This document shows, one piece after another, positions 48,267 to 58,257 of a stretch of 64,000 nt of DNA. Under the pieces are notes generated by a model. That model had not been told where the DNA came from. It did not search any database and saw only the letters and a program-made list of their open reading frames with translations. Source of the stretch: Adineta steineri (Eukaryota; Rotifera; Eurotatoria; Adinetida; Adinetidae); NCBI GenBank assembly GCA_905250115.1, contig CAJNOI010000004.1, positions 707,729-771,728 of the forward strand, written 5' to 3'. Position numbers and translations under genes: made by a program. Position 1 is the first letter of the stretch; each line of letters begins with the position of its first letter.

Positions 48267-48725
48267 ATGCAAAATAATTCTATTTTTTATTACGAAGATT
48301 TTCTTCTCTATGCTATGTTTAAAAAACTTCGTGCTAAATTGCCTGATTGGCGATTTATAGCTTACGTTGTAGCGAATTCTATTCCAGGAAAAAGACTTGG
48401 CAATTGGCGTTTTCCACCAGTTTTTTTTGCAGCTGGTTTTCTTTTTGAAATTGTTCTTTGTAAACTACGTATTAACAATATCAATTTCTGTATGTTAATA
48501 AAAGAGATAATTGTATAAATAAATATGATTTTACTTTTAATAGACGACGTTTATAAACGTAAGCAAGCACAAGAATTTGTTCTTAAAAAACATCACTTAG
48601 ACGATTATTTAAAAACAGTTTCTTTTCAATCACCTTCAACATCTACAAACAGTGTGAAAACTTGGTACGTTAAGAAAATAAAAATGTGTATTTGTTTTAT
48701 AGGATTTATAAATTTATATTTTTAG
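48267..48725 (+). CDS. UQCC5: UQCC5/SMIM4-like complex III assembly factor
   Basis: A small mitochondrial inner-membrane protein needed for cytochrome b and complex III assembly. Exon 1 (48267-48489) and exon 2 (from 48544) join as NNINFY|DVYKRK, matching the SMIM4 pattern of a basic N-terminus with PGKxRxGxxRF, one membrane helix, then a short charged segment with FYDVYxRKxxE. Here: IPGKRLGNWRFPPVFFAAGF, LFEIVLCKLRINN, FYDVYKRKQAQEFVLKK. The start may be the ATG at 48267 or the one at 48315 (MFKKLRAKLPDW). The 3' end is ambiguous. Unspliced, it stops at TAG 48723-48725. Using GTACGT at 48666 with AG at 48725 makes an immediate TGA. Using AG near 48702 fuses it in frame to the next small ORF. 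It is the first gene of a tight cluster with cereblon. Confidence 0.75.
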
Positions 48726-48730
48726 AAATA

Positions 48731-48949
48731 ATGAATCCAGTACGCCGTCTTTTTTATATATCTTTAGCTAATACTGTAGCATTCGTAATTGGTTCACAAA
48801 CTGCTCATGTTTGGTTAAATCCAATGAAAGATTATAAAGATTTTATTTTAAAAGCAGAAGCTGATTATCAAGCTCGTCAAAAAGAATTAGAAGAAGTAGA
48901 TGAATATTTAAAACAAAAACGTGAAGATCGTTTGAAACAAATTAGTTAA
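48731..48949 (+). CDS. Small single-pass membrane protein, likely mitochondrial
   Basis: 72 aa. The ATG is five bases after an acceptor-like TATTTTTAG that overlaps the stop codon of the UQCC5 reading frame. One hydrophobic helix (residues about 6-26: LFYISLANTVAFVIGSQTAH) is followed by WLNPMKDYKDF and a charged helix of KEL/EEVDEYLKQKRED type. This is the general form of microproteins of respiratory-chain assembly such as UQCC6, but I cannot assign it. Its pairing with a UQCC5-like gene supports a mitochondrial role. It may instead be the C-terminal part of a fused protein, since an alternative acceptor would join the two frames. Confidence 0.6.
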   Translation: MNPVRRLFYISLANTVAFVIGSQTAHVWLNPMKDYKDFILKAEADYQARQKELEEVDEYLKQKREDRLKQIS

Positions 48950-49066
48950 TCCATTTTTTTTGTATTCTTGTGTGACAGTTTTCTATTGATTTGTTGCTTT
49001 TCTTTTTAAGAAAAAGTTAATGTTAACCAAAAAACGAATTGTGTTTACATTTAATCTTTTTTTTCT

Positions 49067-49068
49067 AG
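49067..49068 (+). promoter_or_regulatory. Candidate trans-splice acceptor of cereblon
   Basis: TTAATCTTTTTTTTCTAG ends here, 11 nt before the cereblon ATG at 49080. The upstream small ORF stops at 48949, 118 nt earlier. This spacing is typical of downstream genes in trans-spliced operons. Inference. Confidence 0.45.
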
Positions 49069-49079
49069 ATTTCATATAC

Positions 49080-51208
49080 ATGGCTTCACACAATAATACA
49101 GACGATCCTCCTCCTCCCCCTGACGGAACACAAGGTAGAAAAAAAAAGAAAATCAAAATTCTTCTTTATTTAAATAATTTATTTGTAGATAATGATGATC
49201 CTCCATTAGGATTTGAGAATGCTGTTGAGCAGCAACCAGATTTAGATGAAGAAAATAGAAGACGTTTTCCGCAAATGCCTGCATTAGCATTTCATCCTTG
49301 GGAAGGTATTGAACCACAACATATAGAAGATGATGACGACGATGATGAGGATGATGATGATGATCAAGCAATGAATGTTTTAGAAGATAATCTAAATCAT
49401 GAACAAGAACAACTCAATCGTCTACAAGGTATGTATATAGACTCATCGGATACGTTTCTCGATTATATACATATATTTATATTTAAAAATAGAACAAATA
49501 CGTCATATTCAACGACATTTATTACTTGATTTAAATAATCGCGCAGAACATTTAGACGATATGGATGACGACGACGATGATGATGAAGATGATGAAAATT
49601 GGGAAGACGCAGAAGTTGGTAAGAATATTTTTTTCTTTTGCCATTAATTTTAAATACAATCATAAATAAACACCATTTATTTTAAGCATCATCAGGTGAC
49701 GAAAATCAAGATGGTACAATTACGTATGATCGTCTCTTACCTACAACACATTCTTATATGAATGTTGAAAATTTTCAAGAATTTAGTGGTGTTTGTTTGT
49801 TATCCGATGATCGTCGTTGTCTTCTTCATATTGTTGAATTAGCAAATATGATATTAATACCAAATCAAATTGTTCCATGGCAAGTTTTTAATACACGTAC
49901 AGCACGAATGATTAAAGAAGCTAAACAAGAACAACGTTTATTCGGTGTTATTGATGCATGTTCATCTTTTTTAAATAATGATCCTAAATATGGTACAACT
50001 GCTGAAATTGTTTCTTATTATGAAGAATTAAATGATAATTCATTGCAATTAAAAATTATTGGTCGACAACGTTTTATTATTGATGATCCATCAACAATGA
50101 AACGTGATTTAAATGGTATATTACGTGCTTATGTTAGAATTTTACCTGATATACAATTAAAACGACCACCATTACCAATAATAAGTCAAAATTTTATTCA
50201 TACAATTAATTTTGTATTACAATATGATCTTTGTTTACAACGACAAAAACGTTTAAATCAAAAATATATAAATGATAATGAACAAACAACAACAACAAGT
50301 TGTGGACAAGCATTAGTAAATTTAATTAAACGTAAACGAACAACATCATCATCATCATCAATAACCTCATATGATACAAAAAGTAATAGAAATAAAAATA
50401 AACGTAATTTTTTTATACAATAAATCATTATTTGTTCGATTAGGTTTAGTACATATAAAACTTTCTAATCAACATCTATTTCGTATACGATCTCGTAAAT
50501 GTCCATGGTCATTAACACCATATCCATATTGGGTTGTACGTCGATATGATGATATGTATATAATGTCATTAGTTAAATTTGAATTGAATAATACAATGTT
50601 AGCTAATGATGATGGTTCATTACCTGTAACACCAGATCGTTTTGCTGATTGGCTATTAATGAATATTCCATTTGAAATTCAAACTGTACAAAAAATTTTA
50701 TCATTTCCTACAACTATTCAACGACGTAATTATTTATTACGAATTCTTTTCAAAAAAAAATATTTATTTCATTTTATTTTTAGTACGTTTTGTTTTATCA
50801 TGGTTAAGACGTTATAAAAAATTTGCTTGTCGTCAATGTGCAGCAGATATATGTGAAGATCGTGATCTATTTTCAATATCTGCATCAGGATTAATGGCAG
50901 CATATGTTAATCCTCATGGACACATTCATGAAACATTAACGGTACTTCAAGCAAAAAATATTCGTTTACTTGGTCAAGAAGTAGCAGAACATTCATGGTT
51001 TCCTGGATATAAATGGACCATTGTTCAATGTCGTTTATGTGGTAGTCATCTTGGTTGGCGTTTTCGTAATTCATCACTTAAACCATCAACATTTTATGGT
51101 TTAACTCGTAATGGACTTATTTTTGCTAAACATACCACAGGCAATGATGGAGAAGAAGAGCTAGACGCAGAACGAACAACACATCCTTCAATGGATAATG
51201 AAGAATGA
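49080..51208 (+). CDS. CRBN: Cereblon, CRL4 ubiquitin ligase substrate receptor
   Basis: The ATG is at 49080 (MASHNNTDDPPPPPDGTQ). Exon 1 ends at 49134 and exon 2 is 49189-49428, with further short introns near 49429-49493, 49620-49687, 50384-50444 and 50729-50783. An acidic N-terminal region is followed by a Lon-like domain (LLPTTHSYMNVENFQEFSGV, FGVIDACSSFLNN, LKIIGRQRFIID), a DDB1-binding helical part (CPWSLTPYPYWVVRRYDDMY, ADWLLMNIPFE, TIQRLRFVLSWLRRYKKF), and the CULT domain. In CULT the zinc Cys pairs are CRQC and CRLC. MAAYVNPHGHIHETLTV and EHSWFPGYKWTIVQCRLC, then HLGWRF and FYGLTRNGLIF, are almost as in human. The His and the three Trp of the degron/thalidomide pocket are all present. 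Cereblon recruits substrates with C-terminal cyclic imides to CUL4-DDB1. The position equal to human V388 is Ile. Confidence 0.93.
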
Positions 51209-52144
51209 ACAAATTTTATTCGTTTTTTGTAAATAATTTATTGTATATTTACTTCGTTTTTTTTATAAAAAAGTAGCCGCAGAAAGCGCATGATTTCATG
51301 GATGTCATTCAGATGCTTTACTATCAATAAGAAATATTTTTAGAGGACTGTCCAAGATAATTCGAAAATAGTTTTGAACTCTACTGTTTTCGTATTCAAT
51401 AAAAGCAAACTACAAAATATGAGACTTGTAGCTTTTATCGAACTATTTTTTTTTAACATTTATTTCATCATGTTGGTATTCTATTGATCATTTATTGACG
51501 TAAAGAGAGACAATCGATTTGTTTTCATTATTTTAAATGTGGTTTTTAAATACATTTTATAAATTATTTAATTCTTACGTTACTGTCTGTGCTAAAATTG
51601 TTTAAACAAATTTTTTACGTTCTGTAATTTGATAAAATCTAATTATTCATCAATGAAAACTTAAGATTATTGAACAATTTCTGTAACTAATATTATCCAT
51701 ATATTTTATAAGAGAAAATGGAAAAAATAGTGTCATAATGTGCTTATTCATAATACCAATCTAATTACAAATATATCAAATATTGATAAGTTTGTTAAAT
51801 ATTGTTGTAAAAGACATACATTATTATATTATTCAATATTTTGATGATAGATGGAGACAGTTATCAATGGTAGTATTTTTTGGTTTTTTCAATATAAAGT
51901 TATTTTTTGAATATATAAAAAATATGTTTATTTAATCCATAATTATAAGTTATGTAGTTTATATAAGATTTTTTTTGAAATTGTCTTTTTCGATTCGCTA
52001 ATTGCGTATATCCATTGTATGTGTAGCAGTATTGGGAAAGTGCTGTTTACTTTTTTCTTCTTTCTTTTCGTTTCAGTACGATCAAAATTCTTCTTCTATT
52101 TCTTTAATTTCTAGTTTAGATTTACATATTATACTTTCCATTAA
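51209..52144. other. Intergenic between CRBN and FET gene
   Basis: Cereblon 3' flank and FET promoter. AT-rich, with no supported exon. Confidence 0.5.
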
Positions 52145-53610
52145 ATGTCCAGCTACGGCCGTGATTCCGGTGGTGGTGGTGAAGGGTGAGAATTTGATGA
52201 TGATGAAAAGTTTTTATTTCTTTGTTTGATTATTTTCGATTATTTTCTGATTAGGTATAGTGATCATCATTCAGGACGAGGAGGTGAAAGTGGTAGTCGA
52301 AGTAATTATAACAATAACAGGTAATCTTATCGATATGTTTTTTTATTTTATTTTATTTTATCTTGTTTGTTTTTGTATTGTAGTGGAGAAAAAAGAAATT
52401 ATACCGATTCTACTTCACGTGGCGGCGGAGGTAAAAGAAAGCTTTCTTATGTCTTGTATGTCAGTTTTTGAACCCCAAAAATTGACAATTCATACAGGAT
52501 GATGAATGGCACCAGCACACACTTTGTTCCTTATGCAGGTTATGGAAGTGGAGGTAGCAACGACGGTGGTTACAATCGCGGCCGAGGTGATCATCAAAGT
52601 AGTAATGATGATAATGGAGGTGGATATAAACGTGGTCGCAGTGATTATCAAAATAATGATGATAGAGGTGGCAGTTCTGGTGGTGGATATAGTCGTGGTC
52701 GAAGTGATTATCGAAATAACGACGATAGAGGAAGTGGTGGCGGCAGTGATTATAATCGCGGTCGCAGTGATCACAACAGCAGCAGCAGCGGTGGTGGTGG
52801 TAGTAGCTTCGGCGGAAATGACTCTGGTATGGAAACACAACGTGATACAATTTTCATCCAGAATTTACCACGCACTGTCACTCCAGATGAACTTAAAAAT
52901 GTATTCAGTCAAATTGGAGTCATCAAAGTAATTTTTTATCATTCTTTTATTATATATAAATTACATTGAAATTTGTCTTTTTCTTTTAATAGAATGATAA
53001 AAAAACAAATGCACCAAAAATTTGGATCTATAAGGATAAAGCAACTGGAGAAGGTAAAGGTGAAGCTACAATTACCTATGAAGATGAAGATGCTGCACAA
53101 GCTGCCATCAATTGGTACAATGGTATATTTTCATTTATTTATTGTTTTTATAAATATGATTTTAATTTTAATTTTTTTAAATAGATAAAGAAGTTCTTTC
53201 CAACATTGTTAAGATCTCTTTAGCTACCCGTCGTGCTTCTGCCTTTGGTGGTCGAGGTGGCGGCGGCGGCTTTCGTGGTCGTGGTGGATTCCGTGGCCGA
53301 GGTAAATATTCATAAAAAGAAAAACATCATTGTTTTCGATGATATTTAATCTTATTATTTTGTTAATGTAGGAGGTGGTGGTGGTGGTGGAGGTGGAGGT
53401 GGAGGTGATTTTGGTGGCTATCGCGGCAGAGGTGAATTTCTTTGTTGTATTTCGTATTAATATAATTAAGTATATATTCTTTAATTGCTAGGTGGAGATC
53501 GAGGTGGTGACTACCGAGGAGGAGGTGGTGGTGGCGGTGGAGAATATCGCGGTGGCGGTCGTGGTGCAAGTCATGGTTCAAGTAGAGACAATCGCTCTAA
53601 TCCATATTAA
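52145..53610 (+). CDS. FET-family RNA-binding protein (FUS/TAF15/cabeza-like)
   Basis: The ATG is at 52145 (MSSYGRDSGGGGEG) and the stop at 53608-53610. The gene has about nine exons with short introns. An N-terminal Gly/Ser/Tyr/Arg-rich disordered region carries tandem units of type GGYxRGRSDYxxNDDRG (52550-52790). A single RRM follows: DTIFIQNLPRTVTPDELKNV (RNP2), FSQIGVIKNDKKTNAPKIWI, then GEGKGEATITYEDEDAAQAA (RNP1) and KEVLSNIVKISLATRRA. The KTNxP loop and GKGEATxxxED are hallmarks of FUS/EWS/TAF15. RGG-rich segments follow, and the protein ends SSRDNRSNPY, a PY-type nuclear localisation signal. The RanBP2 zinc finger usual in FET proteins is not seen. Predicted nuclear roles are transcription and splicing with phase-separation behaviour. 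Confidence 0.85.
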
Positions 53611-55104
53611 AAAAAGAAGTATTGTGGTTCAAAGAGCAGATTGTCCCACCATTAACGACAACATTCATCACCACAATGCACAGTGTACTTATTTGTTTTC
53701 TTTTGTTGTTGTTGTTTTTTCTTTTTCTACTACTACTGCTCTGAGCTGTGTCCTGCTAATGATGAAGTTTTTTTTTGTCTCTTTTTGGTGTTCTTTGTGT
53801 AAACGTGCGTCTTTCTCTTTTCTCTTTAAAAAAAATATAGCAAACAAACAAACAAAAACAATTTATGTGGTCATCTTGTATTTTTCTTTTCTATAAGTGT
53901 AAATGTGTGCGTGTGTATGGCAACAATAAAAAAAAAAGACTGTGTATCTATTGGAAAGATTTTTATTATTGAGTTACATATGATCTTGATAATATGAATT
54001 TTACTCAGTTATAATATTAATAAGAAATTTTCATATTGTTGCATGTAATTATTGAATAGTAATATAGTAGTCAGTATTATATCCGATAGTAATGTTATCG
54101 AAAAATGGTTCTAATGTTTTCTCGTCTAGATCTATTTTTTTAAAAGTATAGGATCACTTTACTTGAGTTTTTTCAAGATAAACTCAGCAACCTGTATTAA
54201 TGAAAGCGATATATGGATGTAATAGCTTTGGTTAACGTTTAATTCTTTTTTATGGAAAATTTTATGATAAACAATGAATATGTGTTCATAAGTGTTTTAT
54301 TAACCATATACTGTTACAGTTCAGATAGACAATCAAATACATATATATAGACGAAAAAAAATTATCTTCAAGATGAAGTTAATCGAATTGATTATTATCT
54401 TTCGTATCTATTCTTTCATATCTGTAAAAAAATTGACTTTTTCCTATCATTATTTCTTTCAATCTTTTCTTAATTATCTTTTGTTCGAGTACAAATCATG
54501 TGAGATGTAAAATAAGATATAAACTTGTATAGTCAGATCAGTTGTGTCTTTTAAAATGTTCTGAATACAATTGCGGTCAAATATCAAGTCATAGTTTGAT
54601 AATATATTAATCATTATATGCAATTCTAGAAGAATATAAACTATTGTGACTAATCTTTTTGAAAAAAGTTAATTGAGAATAAAAACATTTCTATTACTAT
54701 TATTAATGTTATTAAAAGTAGTAGAATTTTCTCTAAAGAAGACACAAAATACTAAAAAATACCTGGATCTTAGAAAATAAATGCATGCGATCATCCAGAT
54801 CAAAGACTTTGACTATAAAATCTTATATAATGAATCAGAAGACTATATCAGATTTAATTCAATCATACTATACGATTTTTAGAGTGTAAATGTAAGAGCT
54901 ATACACCATCTTCACTCACATCCATACATAGACATATTTGTTAACCTTTACGAGTACATAGGTGATCACGCATCTTCAAAGATTCACAAAATGTACATTT
55001 CAGTTTCAGAATGAATCTATGTATTTTTTTTCTTTATGGAACACCAAGTAAAGTTAATTTATGATGAAGGCCGATATCTATCACTAGTAACAGTGAAATG
55101 AACA
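53611..55104. other. FET 3' UTR and intergenic region
   Basis: The first about 330 bp look like the FET 3' UTR (T-rich, with AATAAA at about 53924). The rest is AT-rich with no supported exon or RNA gene. Confidence 0.5.
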
Positions 55105-57161
55105 ATGGCTCGAACTAAAAATGATTCAGTTATACTTTGTTTATACAGTTTATCATTTGTTGTATCGTTAACATTTTTAATTAATATTATTACAATTAAA
55201 ATGACTTCTACATTGATGAATACTAATACAAGTAATAGCACTTTACCAGAATCAATGCAACGTATGATTACACCTCAATATGAACAAATTGTCAATGAAA
55301 TTGATCAAATTTATAATCATCCTGATACAGGTAATTTCTATTTTATTTTGTATAAAAATTTCTATTTTAAATTCTCCTGTAGGACTGATTACAATTGCTC
55401 AATGGCTTAATGTATCTATTATGGCACCTAATAAAAAGATAAGTATATTACTTATCGGTAATCATAGTGCTGGTAAATTGATCTCATTTTGATTAGTAAA
55501 TAAACGTTAATATTTTCATTTCGAAATTACTAGGTAAATCATCACTTATTAATTGGTATATTGAAGATAATGTTCAACGAACTGGTGTAGCTATTGAAAC
55601 TCAAGGTTAATTGATTTGAATAAAATTATAACTAATAATAATAATACTTCTGTCGCTATTCATAGGTGTATCCATCATTACAAGTGGAAAACGACGAGAA
55701 TCACTTATGGTAAATTTCAAAGAAAATATTATATATAGTAAAATCTTTCATAATCGACACTTTTTCTTCATCATCTCGCAGAGTTACTTTATCTAAACTT
55801 CAGTCCCATTATAAAAGACATTATTTTCTACTAGAGAAAGATTTTAATGTATATATGAATTACATTTATAGGGTCCAGCAACAATGCATTTATTTCCATA
55901 TTTTCGTCCTTTGGGTAATATTCCTGGTAAGTAATTTTTGATTTATATCTATTTTTCTTTGAAAATATTGTCTAGGTCTTCTCAATTATTTAACTACGGA
56001 AATATCTTCATCAAAACAAAAAAAATTTCCACTTATTTCATTTATTGATACACCTGGTCNNNNNNNNNNNNNNNNNNNNNNNNNNNNNNNNNNNNNNNNN
56101 NNNNNNNNNNNNNNNNNNNNNNNNNNNNNNNNNNNNNNNNNNNNNNNNNNNNNNNNNNNAAATAAAACAAATCCTGAAAAAATGCATTATTATTTAGCTA
56201 AAGCTGATGAAGCCGGTAGTGATCGTGATCGACATCGTGTTCTTATGCAAATTGTACAAAATTTATGTCGACAACCAGAAATATCTAAAACTAATTTCGA
56301 TATGCCAACCATTTATTTACCTAATTTAGCGAAAGTAAAAGAAATTTTTATATTGAAATATATTTATAAGCCAAGTTTTTTTTAGGAAACACGTTGTGCA
56401 AATCAAATTCATGAAGTTTGTTCAACAATTGATCATGCTGTCTTTAGTGGTGTACAAAAATCACTCAATATGTTACATAATGATTGTAAACGATTGGAAC
56501 AATCTATTAATGAACGATTAGTTTTACATGAGTAAAGAATAACTTCATCTGTTTTTGAATATATGTTTTTATTTAATAGAAAAACTCAAATTAAACATCG
56601 ATCATGGAGTATAAAATTATCGATTGTTCAATTTATTTCATTAATACTTGTTATACTATCATCTATATTACTTTTACGACGTTATCTTGTAACATCTCAT
56701 CATAAAATTCCATTGATATATCTTGATGAATCATCAACATCTTGGCAAATTAATTCTGCGCTTGTAAGATTATAAGATAAAAAATTAAATTTCAATTCTT
56801 TTTTTGTTTTAAATTAGAATTCAATTGATAATTTTCTTTTCTATCCAGCCTATCCATTATTGTTAATAGCTATTTTTATCAATGGAATTATTTTTTTTAT
56901 TGGACATTTTATAAGAAGGTATAAATAATTGATATAAAAATATGTACAATATAATATTTTATTCGTATATTTAGTCGACAAAAAGATGTTCTTAATGCTC
57001 GAGAAAAGAAAATGTTTATGACATTTAAAAACCATCTTGAAAGAAATGTTGGTGTTAAACAAGTAAGTTTTTCTTTTATTATACTATTGTTTATTATTTT
57101 TTTGATTTTATATTTTCAGAAAAATCTTTATGAATCATTTTTGGCTGAAGCAATTGATTAA
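55105..57161 (+). CDS. Dynamin/EHD-like membrane GTPase, interrupted by gap
   Basis: The ATG is at 55105, with many short exons; the stop is TAA at 57159-57161. An N-terminal membrane helix (residues about 8-30) is followed by MITPQYEQIVNEIDQIYNHP and a P-loop GTPase: ISILLIGNHSAGKSSLINWY (Walker A split by an intron within GKSS), VQRTGVAIETQGVSIITSGK (switch region), and LISFIDTPG (G3), after which the 100-N gap begins. Past the gap come a helical segment (MHYYLAKADEAGSDRDRHRV), MLHNDCKRLEQSINERL, then two C-terminal hydrophobic segments (SIVQFISLILVILSSILLLR and LLLIAIFINGIIFFIGHF) and a short tail. The arrangement is like membrane-remodelling dynamin-superfamily GTPases, but the exact subfamily is not recognised. 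G4 is probably in the gap. Confidence 0.75.
56060..56159. other. Assembly gap, 100 N
   Basis: Exactly 100 N, a placeholder of unknown true size. It falls inside the GTPase gene directly after its DTPG motif, so residues of the switch II/G4 region are missing. Confidence 0.95.
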
Positions 57162-57445
57162 AAAAATCATTTTTCACTTTATTTAAACTTACATGTCTAT
57201 TATTATTTTTCTGATAAATTTCAATAAATAAATGTTCATATTAATGTTTGTTAAAATATATAACAAAAAGTTTTATTTTCATTCTATTAATTATTCTTTG
57301 CAAACAAAAGAATAAGATATAAATTCAATCTTCTTGGATACGAAAAATGTTATTACATAAAGTTTGAAAAAAATAAATCGAAATATGTGAAATCCTATAC
57401 TATCTGACGGATAGAATAATAAAAATACTTGTTTGTCGATTACTT

Positions 57446-58257
57446 TCAGTCACATATTGTTAACGATATAAGTGATTCCCAGAAAATATTCGAAACTAAT
57501 CTTTTTGATAGTTGTTCAATGACAGATATATTATTTAATAGTGTAGTTTCATTCAATAATTGATCAGTTTTAGGAGCAATCAAGGGCATACTAGTATTTC
57601 GAGGTGAAATAGTCGATTTTTTAATTTGTATTTGAGGCAATAATGCAGTTTTCTTTGATGTAGATCGTTCAGATGGCATAAGTTCATTAGATCTTACATA
57701 GCGAATAATAAATGGTACTAAAAAAAATGATTCAAATAATAATTGATAAGAAGAATACTGAAAATTTGAATTTACATGATAGTTTTGATGATCGTTGTAT
57801 ATTCAGTGTTTGAATTTTTACAGCTTTCGCTGGTGCTAAAATACAACTACATTCATCTTTAGATGATACACTTTGAACAGCATGAGAAACTAATCGTGTT
57901 GTTGGTGTATATGGATCTTTTGTCATTGGTTTGATACTTTTTTCTCGAGTAATTATTGTATGATATTCCCATTTCCATGGATGATAACTCGCTGAATATT
58001 CAGAGTTTTCGGTTCCAATAGGAATTGTCTGTTTATCATCATGTTGCAATTGAATAGAAGTCTGAGTTAATTCTATTTCAGAACAGCTAAATAATTATAA
58101 TAAATAATATGAAATTTTAATTAAATTTTTTTTTATCAATATACCGCTGTTGTTGAATATCTTGTTCAGTATTTGGCTTGATATTATTGGGTTTTTTCAG
58201 ATTTCGACGTTTTTTAACTGTTTTTGATTTAATTGAGTTTACTAATTTATGTGTCAT
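57446..58257 (-). CDS. Unknown basic Ser/Thr-rich protein
   Basis: Three exons on the minus strand. The ATG is at 58257 (MTHKLVNSIKSKTVKKRRNL). Exon 2 lies at about 57777-58087 and exon 3 at 57446-57718, with acceptor and donor sites consistent in phase. About 220 aa. The N-terminus is strongly basic (KSKTVKKRRNLKKP), a possible nuclear signal. The middle has a Trp pair (YHPWKWEYHTIITREKS), and the C-terminus carries a leucine-rich helix (NNISVIEQLSKRLVSNIFWE). No domain is recognised. It is convergent with the GTPase gene, 285 bp between stop codons. It could be a rotifer-specific protein. Confidence 0.55.

Noticed and set aside
56563..56775. Separate small membrane protein
   Set aside because: It is the exon with the first C-terminal membrane helix of the GTPase gene; splice sites join it to neighbours.
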